A stretch of DNA of 64,000 nt from Nitrospira sp. (GCA_030123605.1 CP126123.1:124001-188000); one strand, 5' to 3'. Counted from the stretch's first letter, positions 26,758-36,078 are shown. A program made the numbers and translations. Notes: generated by a model not told the origin, from the letters alone.

Positions 26758-28137
26758 GTGAAGCGAGTACTCATAGTCGCCTACTACTTCCCGCCGGTGG
26801 CAGCGAGCGGTGCCATGCGTCCGCTTGGCTTCTGCCGGAACCTGCCGGGGTATGGGTGGCAGCCTCAGGTGCTCACGACGACGCCTGAGTGTGTATACCC
26901 GATGCATCAGGTCGATGAACAGCTCGGTGAGCATGTTCCAGCGACGGTCGAAGTGATTCGTGTGCCTTATACCGATCGACTTCAACAGCTCTTGCACTAT
27001 CGTGAACAGGTTCGTGGAATCTTTCGGAAGAGTGTGGCTCAGGGGCGAGAGCAGCGGGATCAGAAAAATCAGATTGACTCTGTCGTTCAATCCGAGGGTA
27101 CTCGTGCGAACTTGAAAGACTTTCTGCTGGACTGGGCCTTCGCATTCCCAGACCGACAGTGCGGTTGGTATGCGCCGGCTGTTCGGCAATTTCAGCCTAT
27201 CAATGAGAAGAACATTCCGGACGTGATTTTTGCAACGGGTGGACCCTGGACGAATTTTCTGGTCGGCGCTACCCTTGCTGGGCGGTTCAAGCGACCGCTG
27301 GTGCTGGACTATCGTGATCCTTGGAATTGCAACCCATACTACTCATTCAGCTCGCAGGTGCTGGCCAAGAAATCTAAAATGGTTGAGGCTCAGATCTATC
27401 GTACTGCCAACCGTGTCATTGCAAACACCGCAGAGCTTCGTGACCGACTTGTTCAGGAGTATGGCGACCTCCATGACCGCTGTATCTGGATCTCCAATGG
27501 GTTTGATCGAGATGCCCTTGCGACCGAGCAAGTCTCTGACGGGATATCTGATAGCGGCAAGATGTCGACGGGCTATGAGCTGTGCCACTTCGGAACGGTC
27601 TATGGGAAACGAACGCCTCGCGTATTATTGCAAGCGGTTTGGGAATCGTTTCGAGACGGCCGCTTGAAACCGGAAGCGATCCGGTTGCGCTTTGTCGGCG
27701 GGTGGGATACGACGGATCAAGAATGTGAACGGTACGCCGCCAACCTTGAAAAACATGGACTTTTGCGGCGTGAGCCACCGATGTCGCACAGTATGTGTCT
27801 GAGAGAGATGAAACGATCCAGTGTCTTGTTGGTGCTCCAACCGGATTCGCCGCTGCAGGTTCCGGCGAAAATCTATGAGTATGTCGCGACCGGCCGACCA
27901 CTGCTTCTGATCGGTGGGGAGGGAGCGACCGCTAATTTGGTCGATCGCCATGCCTTGGGCATAGGCTGTTCCAATCAACTGACGAGCATCAAAACACTGT
28001 TGATCGAGTTGGTCGGGGGACGGCAGAAACTCGTTCCGCCTGATGCGATGAATGTGCGCCGGTTTGAGTATCGATCGTTGGCTGGAGAAGTGGCCGCCGT
28101 TCTTGATGCAGTCATGAATGAACGGGATCGCCGATAG
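26758..28137 (+). CDS. Glycosyltransferase, GT4-like
   Basis: 459 residues from GTG 26758, with GGCGGTGAG just upstream; the longer in-frame start at 26605 would overlap wecB by 107 bp. It opens KRVLIVAYYFPPVAASGAMR, the N-terminal loop of GT4 enzymes acting near membranes. GGPWTNFLVGATLAGRF and VLDYRDPWNCNPY follow, and a degenerate GT-B C-terminal domain ends ...QVPAKIYEYVATGRPLLLIG. The family is common in exosortase-associated exopolysaccharide loci. Donor unknown. Confidence 0.82.
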   Translation: MKRVLIVAYYFPPVAASGAMRPLGFCRNLPGYGWQPQVLTTTPECVYPMHQVDEQLGEHVPATVEVIRVPYTDRLQQLLHYREQVRGIFRKSVAQGREQRDQKNQIDSVVQSEGTRANLKDFLLDWAFAFPDRQCGWYAPAVRQFQPINEKNIPDVIFATGGPWTNFLVGATLAGRFKRPLVLDYRDPWNCNPYYSFSSQVLAKKSKMVEAQIYRTANRVIANTAELRDRLVQEYGDLHDRCIWISNGFDRDALATEQVSDGISDSGKMSTGYELCHFGTVYGKRTPRVLLQAVWESFRDGRLKPEAIRLRFVGGWDTTDQECERYAANLEKHGLLRREPPMSHSMCLREMKRSSVLLVLQPDSPLQVPAKIYEYVATGRPLLLIGGEGATANLVDRHALGIGCSNQLTSIKTLLIELVGGRQKLVPPDAMNVRRFEYRSLAGEVAAVLDAVMNERDRR

Positions 28138-28146
28138 GTGGCCGGC

Positions 28147-29193
28147 ATGAGTGCCTTGGTGTCCTCATTTGTGGGTCGGACGGATGCCGAGGTTCTGGCA
28201 TGGAACGCCTATGTGCTGAAATCCCCCTTGGCGACGGGCTATCATCTTGTTGAATGGCGTCGCGTCATCGAGGAAACGTTCGGGCATCGGACATACTATC
28301 TGGCGGTCAAAGACGACGATGGGACGGTACAAGGCATTGCCCCGCTGGTGCTCTTGGCGAGCCGAGGGTTTGGTCGGTTCTTAGTGTCCGTGCCGTTCGT
28401 GAACTACGGCGGTGTGATTGCCGATTCTCCGGAAGGGCGGTCGCGGCTCGAGACCTCTGCAATCGAACAGGCGAACGCGTTGAATGCGGATCATATCGAA
28501 CTGCGGCATGCAGAAGCGACGGAAACGTCTTGGGTGCCAAGCACGCGCAAGGTATCCATGCGTCTTTCACTGCCGAATTCCTATGAAGAACTATTGAAGG
28601 GATTTCCTTCCAAATTACGGAGCCAGATCCGCCGGGCGCACAAAGAAGGTATGACCGCACGAGTGGGAGGCAAGGAATGTCTCGACGAATTTTATGCCGT
28701 CTTTTCCCGGTGTATGCGTGATCTGGGGACGCCGGTGTATGCGAAGGGCTTTTTCGAGAAGATTCTCGAGGTGTTTCCGAAGGAGACCCGCATCTGTATC
28801 GTCTCTCACGGAGAGATGCCGGTTGCCGCAGGGTTCCTCTATGGGTTCCGTTCGTCGTTGGAGATCCCGTGGGCGGCGTCGGACAAACGCTTCAACAAAC
28901 TCGCCCCCAATATGTTGCTCTACGGCACGGTGTTGGACTATGCCTGCCAGCAGGGGTTTCAGGTATTCGACTTTGGCCGCTCGACTCCCGACAGCGGAAC
29001 CTATCGTTTCAAGGAGCAGTGGGGGGCTCAGCCGAAACAGCTTCATTGGTACTATTGGGTGAAAGATGGGCGTCAGCTTCCTCAACTCAATCCACAGAAT
29101 CCGAAATATGCCCTTGCGATACGCTTGTGGCAGAGATTGCCTTTGGTGGTCGCAAATCTGCTCGGGCCTCACATTGTGAAGCACCTTCCATGA
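28147..29193 (+). CDS. FemAB-family acyl/aminoacyl transferase (XrtA-associated type)
   Basis: 348 residues from ATG 28147, with AGGTGG five bases before it; GTG 28138 is also possible. It has two GNAT-like halves. The second contains KLRSQIRRAHKEG, a basic helix typical of FemAB, and FDFGRSTPDSGTYRFKEQWGA near the end, a stretch characteristic of FemAB proteins tied to XrtA/PEP-CTERM polysaccharide loci. Such proteins may attach an amino acid or acyl group to a glycan. No exosortase or PEP-CTERM substrate was seen in the window. The stop overlaps the next start (ATGA). Confidence 0.82.
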   Translation: MSALVSSFVGRTDAEVLAWNAYVLKSPLATGYHLVEWRRVIEETFGHRTYYLAVKDDDGTVQGIAPLVLLASRGFGRFLVSVPFVNYGGVIADSPEGRSRLETSAIEQANALNADHIELRHAEATETSWVPSTRKVSMRLSLPNSYEELLKGFPSKLRSQIRRAHKEGMTARVGGKECLDEFYAVFSRCMRDLGTPVYAKGFFEKILEVFPKETRICIVSHGEMPVAAGFLYGFRSSLEIPWAASDKRFNKLAPNMLLYGTVLDYACQQGFQVFDFGRSTPDSGTYRFKEQWGAQPKQLHWYYWVKDGRQLPQLNPQNPKYALAIRLWQRLPLVVANLLGPHIVKHLP

Positions 29194-30467
29194 AGGCGCA
29201 ACGAACACTTCCTCCGTCGGCTGCACCGATCGGTTGGCACGATCTCATTCAGGGGTTGGTGGGTTTCACACGTCCACAAGCCACTGTTCTCCGACTGCAA
29301 GCCGAATTTCGCGAGTACTTCGGTGTGAAGCATGTATGGTTCGTGTCCTCCGGAAAAGCCGCGCTCACTATCATCCTCCGGGCCTTGCATGGTCTTTCCG
29401 GGCGGCAAAAGGTCGTCGTTCCAGGGTATACATGTTTTTCCGTGCCGTCGGCCGTCGTCCGCGCTCGACTCTCGGTGGTATTGTGCGACGTGGCTCCGCA
29501 GTCGTTCGACCTTGACTTTGAACAGCTCGAACGGCTTGCGGATTCCGAAGTCCTGTGTGTGCTGGCGACACATTTGTTCGGGATCGGGGTTGATGTGCCG
29601 CGGATTGTCGAGTTGTGTCGTCGGCGGGGCATCTTTGTGGTGGAAGATGTGGCGCAGGCGTTTGGAGGGAGTTACGAGGGAACGCCGTTCGGGGCTATGG
29701 GCGATGTTGCATTTTTGAGTTTCGGCAGGGGAAAACACCTCACCTGTGGATCCGGAGGGGCCATTCTCACGAATGATGATCGAATCGGGGAAGCCGTGGC
29801 TCGTGAATATGCACAGATTCCTGCTGGATCGCCGCTCGACATGTTGAAGAATTGGTTGGAGGTGGCGGCCACACAGCTGTTGATCCACCCATCGCTCTAT
29901 TGGTTGCCGGCCGGACTTCCATTCTTGAAGCTGGGAGAGACGAAATTCTACAGGGATTTTCCGGTCGCTCGCATGGACCCGGTACGGGCCGGATTGTTGC
30001 GACGGTGGAAGGAGCGTCTTGCTCGTTCGACATCAAGTCGTGTGTCGCATGCGGAGCACCTGATACGATCTCTCGACCCAGGTGGTGTGCAGATGGTCAA
30101 ACCATCCGTGCCAGGGCAGTCAGTCTATCTGCGGCTGCCTGTTTTGATGGGTTCCAAGCAGGAGAAGGAATCGGTATGTCTGATGTCGAAGGCGCAGGGC
30201 CTCGGAGTGAGCGCCGCATACCCGTCATCGATCCAACAGGTACCTGAGCTTCGAGAGGTGCTCTCATCCCAGAGCGTGCCGCGAGCGGCGATGATGGCGG
30301 AACGGCTCGTCACCGTCCCGACGCATGAATTATTGTCCGATGCCGATCTCGCACGGATTTGCAGCGCCGTTCAACACGTTCAAGGTGTTGGGGGATCAGG
30401 TGCTTCCTCTTCGTCGGAAATCAATGAGAGGCGGCAGAGTGTTTCCGAGCTACCGCGAGTCAGTTGA
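29190..30467 (+). CDS. DegT/DnrJ/EryC1-family PLP-dependent sugar aminotransferase
   Basis: 425 residues from ATG 29190, overlapping the previous stop by four bases. It is the type I fold of sugar aminotransferases: VSSGKAALTIIL binds the PLP phosphate, EDVAQAFGG carries the Asp that contacts the pyridine nitrogen, and Lys182 in FGRGKHLTCGSGGAI is the Schiff-base lysine. It would transfer an amino group from glutamate to a keto sugar. The last 40 residues are Ser-rich and look like an unstructured tail. Confidence 0.87.
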   Translation: MKAQRTLPPSAAPIGWHDLIQGLVGFTRPQATVLRLQAEFREYFGVKHVWFVSSGKAALTIILRALHGLSGRQKVVVPGYTCFSVPSAVVRARLSVVLCDVAPQSFDLDFEQLERLADSEVLCVLATHLFGIGVDVPRIVELCRRRGIFVVEDVAQAFGGSYEGTPFGAMGDVAFLSFGRGKHLTCGSGGAILTNDDRIGEAVAREYAQIPAGSPLDMLKNWLEVAATQLLIHPSLYWLPAGLPFLKLGETKFYRDFPVARMDPVRAGLLRRWKERLARSTSSRVSHAEHLIRSLDPGGVQMVKPSVPGQSVYLRLPVLMGSKQEKESVCLMSKAQGLGVSAAYPSSIQQVPELREVLSSQSVPRAAMMAERLVTVPTHELLSDADLARICSAVQHVQGVGGSGASSSSEINERRQSVSELPRVS

Positions 30468-30530
30468 ATCACCGATCTGCAGGCGGGGACTCCCATAGGT
30501 TGCTGATCGATAAAGGTGGGATACGGGACG

Positions 30531-31670
30531 ATGTGGTTGGCTGAATGGACCTTCTGGGGGTCGCTCCTGTTTATATTCTATGCGTATGCAGGGTATTTGC
30601 TTGTCTTGCTGGCCCTCTCCTGTTTCAGGAATCGACCGGTGTCGGCGGGTGATATCCAACCAACGGTTTCGTTTGTGATTACGGCCTACAACGAGGAAGG
30701 GCGTATCAAGGAAAAGATCGAAAATACTCTTCAGCAACAGTATCCCCGCGAACGTCTCGAAATGGTTGTGGCATCCGACTGTTCATCGGACAGGACCGAT
30801 GAGATCGTGCGCACCTATGCGTCGTCGGGCGTGCGGCTCATCCGTGCACCGGAACGACGAGGCAAGGAAGCCGCCCAGAAGCTGGCGGTCGGTCAGACGA
30901 GTGGGGAGGTATTGGTGTTCTCGGATACGGCCACCACGCTACCGCCTCACGGCATCGCCAATATCGTGAAGCCGTTCAATGATCCCACCGTCGGCTGCGT
31001 GAGCAGCGTGGACCGGTTTATCGACGCGGAGGGCAATCTGAGCGGCGAGGGCGCTTACGTCACGTATGAGATGCTGCTCCGTCGATTGGAAACCAAGGTG
31101 AATACGTTGGTCGGCCTCAGCGGGTCGTTTTTTGCCGCGAGAAGAGCGGTCTGTACTCCCTGGGCGGATGATTTGCAAAGTGATTTCAACACGCTGTTGA
31201 ATTCGATGAGGGTCGGTCTTCGCGGCGTCTCCGCTCCGGAAAGTGTCGGATACTATAAAAATTTGACGGATGAGAAAAAGGAATACCAGCGCAAGGTCCG
31301 GACGGTCCTCAGAGGGATTGCGGTCTTCATGCGAAGTCTGCCAATGTTGAATCCGTTTCGCTATGGGCTCTTCGCGTGGCAATTATTCAGTCATAAGCTA
31401 TGTCGATGGCTCGTTCCTTTTGCCATGATCGTCGCCCTCGTTTCCAACGTGGTGCTGACGACACAGTCCATGCTGTATCAAGTGCTGTTGACGGGCCAGG
31501 TGCTTTTTTATGTCATGGCGGCGGTCTATGCCTGGTGCCAGTGGATACCCAAGAGCAATCTGCTACGGTTGCCCTCGTTTTTTGTGCTGGTCAATCTCTC
31601 CATCCTGGATGCCTGGATTCGGTATATGAGAGGAGATCGTGTCTTTCGCTGGGAGCCGTCCAAACGTTGA
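30531..31670 (+). CDS. Membrane-bound family 2 glycosyltransferase
   Basis: 379 residues from ATG 30531; GTG 30516 is in frame. One hydrophobic helix at the N-terminus (about 5-25) is followed by the GT-A domain: VSFVITAYNEEGRIKEKI, ASDCSSDRTDE and VLVFSDTATTL. Two or three helices follow after residue 290. The metal motif reads Ser-Asp-Thr rather than Asp-x-Asp. The form is like exopolysaccharide synthases acting at the inner membrane. The gene is followed by the SxtJ gene 88 bp later. Confidence 0.86.
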   Translation: MWLAEWTFWGSLLFIFYAYAGYLLVLLALSCFRNRPVSAGDIQPTVSFVITAYNEEGRIKEKIENTLQQQYPRERLEMVVASDCSSDRTDEIVRTYASSGVRLIRAPERRGKEAAQKLAVGQTSGEVLVFSDTATTLPPHGIANIVKPFNDPTVGCVSSVDRFIDAEGNLSGEGAYVTYEMLLRRLETKVNTLVGLSGSFFAARRAVCTPWADDLQSDFNTLLNSMRVGLRGVSAPESVGYYKNLTDEKKEYQRKVRTVLRGIAVFMRSLPMLNPFRYGLFAWQLFSHKLCRWLVPFAMIVALVSNVVLTTQSMLYQVLLTGQVLFYVMAAVYAWCQWIPKSNLLRLPSFFVLVNLSILDAWIRYMRGDRVFRWEPSKR

Positions 31671-31758
31671 GATCGAAAGGTTTCGAACCGCGTGAGCCAT
31701 GGCTGTAACCGCCCTCGACGGCATCGTCTTACCGGTTACGGAGACTAAGGGGTGATGG

Positions 31759-32154
31759 ATGGAAGGTATGGTTGAAAAGAAAGAACTACGCAACTTTGGA
31801 TTGATCGTCGGTGGGATCTTCTGCCTGATCGGCATCTGGCCGGTGATCCGGCATGGTGAAGGGTTGCGTCTTTGGGCCGTCGTTCCGGGAGCCCTCCTGA
31901 TTCCCCTGGGACTTATCGCACCCACCGCTCTCGCCCCTCTCTTCAAAATCTGGATGAAGGTCGGTCATGTTCTAGGGTGGGTCAATACCAGGATTATCCT
32001 GGGGATCCTCTACTTCGGACTCATCACTCCGATGGGAGTGGTCATGCGGCTGTTCGGCTGGGATTCGATGCGAAGGGCGTTCAGTCCAAATGCCGAGAGT
32101 TATCGGGTCGTGCGTCACGCGCGGCCGCGTAACCATATGACGAGGCAATTTTAG
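31759..32154 (+). CDS. SxtJ-family small membrane protein
   Basis: 131 residues with three to four hydrophobic segments (about 12-28, 36-54, 65-90), starting MEGMVEKKELRNFG. AAGGGGTG precedes the start. It matches SxtJ, a family of unknown biochemical role named from saxitoxin clusters and found next to carbamoyltransferases. The C-terminal tail is basic and cytoplasmic by the positive-inside rule. It lies 15 bp before the DUF5989 gene, its constant companion. Confidence 0.8.
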   Translation: MEGMVEKKELRNFGLIVGGIFCLIGIWPVIRHGEGLRLWAVVPGALLIPLGLIAPTALAPLFKIWMKVGHVLGWVNTRIILGILYFGLITPMGVVMRLFGWDSMRRAFSPNAESYRVVRHARPRNHMTRQF

Positions 32155-32169
32155 ATTGACGGAGGACAC

Positions 32170-32322
32170 ATGGGTGAGTTCTTAAAAGAGTTGTGGGCCT
32201 TCATGAAGGAGCGGAAAAAATTCTGGTTGTTGCCGATCATTGTGATGCTCGTGCTGTTGGGAAGCTTGATCGTCCTGACCCAGGGATCGGCGGTGGCGCC
32301 GTTCATCTACACCCTGTTTTAG
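32170..32322 (+). CDS. DUF5989 single-span membrane peptide
   Basis: A 50-residue protein that begins MGEFLKELWAFMKERKKFW, followed by one hydrophobic helix (about 20-37) and a short tail ending YTLF. GGAGGA lies five bases before the ATG. Short proteins of this form follow SxtJ in carbamoyltransferase clusters and are easily missed because of their size. The tight spacing and excellent ribosome-binding site make it a real gene. Function unknown. Confidence 0.85.
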   Translation: MGEFLKELWAFMKERKKFWLLPIIVMLVLLGSLIVLTQGSAVAPFIYTLF

Positions 32323-32344
32323 GCAGAAAACCGCAACTGGTTGC

Positions 32345-33412
32345 ATGACGACCGTTCTTGGAGCGCTAAAATTTACGATTCGTCGCATGGTAGCGGGGGC
32401 TTTCTATACCTCCTCTCTGTATCGATGGCGACATCGAGGGAAAGTCGTCGTTCTGACGTATCACCGGGTGTTGACTGCCGACGAAGTTTCCGATCAGTGC
32501 GTGCAGCCAGGGATGTACGTGCTTGACGACGTCTTCGCTCGGCACATGAGGTTTGTTAAAGATAACTTTACGGTTCTGTCTCTGTCGGAGCTCCTCAATC
32601 TGTGGCAAAAGGATCGATGGGATACGCAGGCTCGATATTGTGTCATGACGTTCGATGACGGGTGGTTGGACAACTATCGCCATGCGTACCCCATCCTGAA
32701 GCGGCTGGACATTCCCGCGACTATTTTCCTTCCGACGGATTATGTGGGCAGGGATGAATGGTTCTGGCCGGATCAGTTGTCTTTCCTGTTGAAGGTTGCC
32801 GCCGGCAGGCATGCCAAGGGTGAATCGACAAAAAACGTTGAGGGCGTGCTGTCTCATTTTTTGAATGGGGATGTTCCTGCGCCCATTGAATCGCCGGCCT
32901 GCCAAGAGCAGATGATCGATCGGATCATTGAGCGTTGCAAGTACCTGCCGATCGAGAAGATCCGTGAATTAGTCGCCGGTTTGTCGGACGAGTTGAGGGT
33001 GTCGCTGCCGAAGGAGCGGGTCATTGTGAATTGGGACGAGGTGAGGGAAATGTCCCGGCATGGTGTGTCATTCGGGTCCCATTCCTGTTCGCACCGCATC
33101 ATGACCACGATCACGCCGGATCAGGTATCGGATGAGTTGGAAAGGTCGAGACGAGTGCTGTTGGAGCAGGGGGTGAACTACGTGCCGGTTTTTTGTTATC
33201 CCAACGGGAATAGCGATCCTCGCATCCAACAACAGGTGCGAGCATGTGGCTATGAGGCGGCGGTCGGAGTGCGGACCGGAATCGAGGGGCATACGCCGGA
33301 AAATCGCTATGCTATCCGGCGAGTGGGAATTCACAATGATGTGACGGAAACCATTCCGCTGTTTTCTTTTCGACTATTGGGCCCTCTATCGGTGACGGCT
33401 GCGCATCAATAA
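32345..33412 (+). CDS. Polysaccharide deacetylase (NodB family)
   Basis: 355 residues. The NodB catalytic domain has TFDDGW at 102-107, with the catalytic Asp and metal Asp. The metal-binding His pair is in FGSHSCSHRIM near residue 245. FCYPNG forms the later Arg/Pro region. No signal peptide is evident, so it may act at the cytoplasmic face or depend on a non-classical anchor. These enzymes remove N-acetyl groups from GlcNAc-containing glycans. The length and the N-terminal FTIRRMVAGAFYTSSLYRW stretch resemble XrtA-associated deacetylase relatives. Confidence 0.88.
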   Translation: MTTVLGALKFTIRRMVAGAFYTSSLYRWRHRGKVVVLTYHRVLTADEVSDQCVQPGMYVLDDVFARHMRFVKDNFTVLSLSELLNLWQKDRWDTQARYCVMTFDDGWLDNYRHAYPILKRLDIPATIFLPTDYVGRDEWFWPDQLSFLLKVAAGRHAKGESTKNVEGVLSHFLNGDVPAPIESPACQEQMIDRIIERCKYLPIEKIRELVAGLSDELRVSLPKERVIVNWDEVREMSRHGVSFGSHSCSHRIMTTITPDQVSDELERSRRVLLEQGVNYVPVFCYPNGNSDPRIQQQVRACGYEAAVGVRTGIEGHTPENRYAIRRVGIHNDVTETIPLFSFRLLGPLSVTAAHQ

Positions 33413-33456
33413 CGGACAAGCGAAGCGAGGGATGGTTTCGTGGGGCACGAAAACCT

Positions 33457-34644
33457 GTGAGAGTGTTGGTTACCGACGGAGACGAGCGGGCGGCCCTCGC
33501 GGTCACGAGAGCGCTCGGTCGTGCAAATGTGGCGGTGATCGTCGGGGCAGAGTCTCAGCGATCCCTTGCAGGTTCTTCGCGCTATTGCGAGCAACGTGTT
33601 GTGTATCCCTCTCCCTATCGAGAACCGGAACAGTTCGTGACCTGTCTGCTGGAAACAGTTCGGGAACATCAGGTGGATGCATTGTTCCCGCTCTCCGATA
33701 TTGCCATGCACGTCATTGGACCGGAGAAGAGCCGATTCGAAGCGCACACTCGTGTTCCGACTCCCGACGCCGAGGTATTTCAGGACATATCAGACAAATA
33801 TCGATTGATGCGTCAGGCTGTGGAGCAGGGCGTTCCTATTCCCGGCACCATCTTCGTTCCCGATGGCCGTCTCGAAGGTGTGATCGAAGGCGTGATGGAG
33901 TTTCCGGTGGTAGTCAAGCCAGGGTGTTCGTTGGTAAAAGAAGACGGTCGATGGACGAAAACCTCAGTGAGTTATGCCACCTCTCGGGAAGAACTGCTGC
34001 GCCTGTACCGAAACAAGCCGTATCTGCAGCAGCCGTCGCTCATTCAACAGCGTGTTATCGGTGAAGGGCAGGGTCTCTTTGTGCTGATGCAGCAGGGCAT
34101 ACCGTTGGGTATGTTTGCCCACCGACGGGTACGTGAGCGTCCGCCGTCCGGCGGGGTGAGTGTTTTGCGCGAGAGTATGGCCTTGCCCAAACCCATGGTT
34201 GAATCGACGCTTAAACTTTTGCAGCGCGTGAAGTGGCATGGTGTGGCGATGGTGGAGTTCAAGGTCGATGCAGCCGGTCAAGCGCCGATGTTGATGGAAA
34301 TCAACGGGCGGTTTTGGGGGTCGTTGCAGTTGGCTGTGGATGCGGGCGTAAACTTCCCGGTTCTTCTGTTGAATATGGCGATGGGCAGATCTGAGACCGT
34401 ACCGGAAAACGGCTATCGCATCGGGGTGAGATCAAGGTGGCTGCTGGGCGATTTGGACCAACTGCTGATGCGAATGGTGAAGAACGATCGTGTCCTCAAC
34501 CTTCCGCCTGGTGCGCCCTCGAAGGTCAGGTCACTGCTGTCCTTCTGTCGGTTTTTCGGGCGGGATCTGTTTTATGAAATCGAACAACTCGACGATCTCG
34601 GTCCAAGTCGCTTCGAACTCATGCGGTACGTCAAGTTGGTCTAG
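33457..34644 (+). CDS. ATP-grasp ligase
   Basis: 395 residues from GTG 33457. The pre-ATP-grasp fold (MRVLVTDGDERAALAVTRAL) is followed by ISDKYRLMRQAVEQGVPIP, FPVVVKPGCS (ATP-binding Lys), and a C-terminal catalytic part with AMVEFKVDAAGQAPMLMEINGRFWGSL, in which the Glu and Asn residues bind magnesium. These are hallmarks of carboxylate-amine ligases related to carbamoyl phosphate synthase and CarB-type enzymes. It may join an amino compound to a uronic acid or amino acid. Substrates unknown. Confidence 0.84.
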   Translation: MRVLVTDGDERAALAVTRALGRANVAVIVGAESQRSLAGSSRYCEQRVVYPSPYREPEQFVTCLLETVREHQVDALFPLSDIAMHVIGPEKSRFEAHTRVPTPDAEVFQDISDKYRLMRQAVEQGVPIPGTIFVPDGRLEGVIEGVMEFPVVVKPGCSLVKEDGRWTKTSVSYATSREELLRLYRNKPYLQQPSLIQQRVIGEGQGLFVLMQQGIPLGMFAHRRVRERPPSGGVSVLRESMALPKPMVESTLKLLQRVKWHGVAMVEFKVDAAGQAPMLMEINGRFWGSLQLAVDAGVNFPVLLLNMAMGRSETVPENGYRIGVRSRWLLGDLDQLLMRMVKNDRVLNLPPGAPSKVRSLLSFCRFFGRDLFYEIEQLDDLGPSRFELMRYVKLV

Positions 34645-34653
34645 GGAGTTTCA

Positions 34654-35265
34654 ATGTCGCAGATTCAATCTCGATCCGAAACGAGCGTCGCCCACACCCC
34701 GCTGTTTGATCTCGCCCGCTCAGCAAAACGGTCGATGAATGCGATACTTGACCGCTGGCGGTATCAGGTGCTCGTCAATCGACAGGCGTTTCCCAAGCCG
34801 GTGCGCGCGATACTCGTCGTCTGCAAGGGCAACATTTGTCGAAGTCCACTGGCGGAGGCCTATCTCAAGTGTTTGGTCGAAAAACATGGGGCATCGGTCG
34901 TAGTTCAATCGGCCGGACTTGAGACGTCGTTTGGGAAACCGGCACATCCGCTCGCGCAGGTCGTCGGGACGCAGGGAGGGCTTCGACTCGACAAGCATGC
35001 GACGCAACCGCTCCACAAGGAGCAGGTGGAGCGGGCCGATATGATCGTGGTCATGGAATGGAGGCAGCGAAATCGGGTGATCAAACTGTATCCTCAGGCC
35101 AGACCGAAAGTGTTTTTGCTGCGGCAGTTTTACGATCAATCGGTGCGGGAAGTCGCTGATCCGTACAGCGGCACGTTGGAGGATTTTCAGATCTGTTTTT
35201 CGATGATCAGACAGGCCTGTGACGTGTTGATGATGCGAATGTTGCCCGAAAGCAAGCAGGGATGA
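34654..35265 (+). CDS. Low-molecular-weight protein tyrosine phosphatase (Wzb/Etp-like)
   Basis: 203 residues. The phosphate loop CKGNICRS is at 57-64, with nucleophile Cys57 and Arg63. The general acid Asp169 is in DPYSG. An N-terminal extension of about 50 residues is longer than usual for Wzb. In capsule systems this enzyme dephosphorylates a tyrosine autokinase (Wzc) that controls chain length; no such kinase is in the window. It starts nine bases after the ATP-grasp stop, with GGAG just before it. Confidence 0.88.
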   Translation: MSQIQSRSETSVAHTPLFDLARSAKRSMNAILDRWRYQVLVNRQAFPKPVRAILVVCKGNICRSPLAEAYLKCLVEKHGASVVVQSAGLETSFGKPAHPLAQVVGTQGGLRLDKHATQPLHKEQVERADMIVVMEWRQRNRVIKLYPQARPKVFLLRQFYDQSVREVADPYSGTLEDFQICFSMIRQACDVLMMRMLPESKQG

Positions 35266-35295
35266 GGACCGGAAGGTGGATGGGGAAATGGAAAT

Positions 35296-36078
35296 ATGCA
35301 CGGCAACGATCAAGGGAGGCCCGGCATCGAGATGAGCCTACGGACACGATTGTTCAATATCTATTGGACGATGCGAAGCGCCATCGCACCGACGCTCAGA
35401 TACTCTCAGTACTGGTATGAGGAAGCCTTGAAGCGGTATGTCACCCCGTCGGTTGAGTGGGTGGAGATCGGGTGCGGTCATTCCATTCTCCCGAGTTGGC
35501 GGGCGAACGAAGAACGGCAGCTCGTCAAAACGTGCAAGGCGATCTTCGGTATCGATTATGACCTCCCTTCACTGAAAGCGCATCCGACGATTACCAAGAA
35601 GCTGCGCGGCGATGTGACCAAGTTGCCGTTCAGGAGCGAAGCCTTCGACCTGGTGACCGCCAATATGGTCGTTGAACATCTCGACAAGCCGGACGAACAG
35701 TTCCGTGAAATCAGTCGAATCCTCAAGCCGAAAGGGGTATTCCTGTTTCATACTCCCAATGCCTATGGGTACGGCGTTATTCTGTCCAAATTCGTCCCGG
35801 AATGGCTCAAAGGCAAACTCATCCATCTCTTGGAAGGGCGACAGGAGCATGACGTATTTCAGACTCATTACAAGGCAAATACTGAAGTGCAAGTCAAAGC
35901 GCTCGCGCAAGCCAACGGCTTCGAGGTGCTGCAGCTTGATCTGATCGCCACCGATGCCATCTTTGCCATGCTTCCACCGCTGGCCGCCGTGGAGTTGTTG
36001 TGGATTCGGCTGCTCATGACCCAGCCGTTTCGATCCTTCCGAACCAATATGATTGTGGCGCTGAGGAAGGTGGTTTGA
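35296..36078 (+). CDS. Class I SAM-dependent methyltransferase
   Basis: 260 residues from ATG 35296; ATG 35332, after GGGAGG, is an alternative. SAM-binding motif I is VEIGCGHSILP, followed by IFGIDYDLPSLKAH, GDVTKLPFRSEAFDLVTANMVVEHLDKP and ISRILKPKGVFLFHTPN. It is a Methyltransf_11-like enzyme. In a glycan cluster it probably caps or decorates a sugar or the chain terminus; the acceptor is unknown. Confidence 0.85.
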   Translation: MHGNDQGRPGIEMSLRTRLFNIYWTMRSAIAPTLRYSQYWYEEALKRYVTPSVEWVEIGCGHSILPSWRANEERQLVKTCKAIFGIDYDLPSLKAHPTITKKLRGDVTKLPFRSEAFDLVTANMVVEHLDKPDEQFREISRILKPKGVFLFHTPNAYGYGVILSKFVPEWLKGKLIHLLEGRQEHDVFQTHYKANTEVQVKALAQANGFEVLQLDLIATDAIFAMLPPLAAVELLWIRLLMTQPFRSFRTNMIVALRKVV

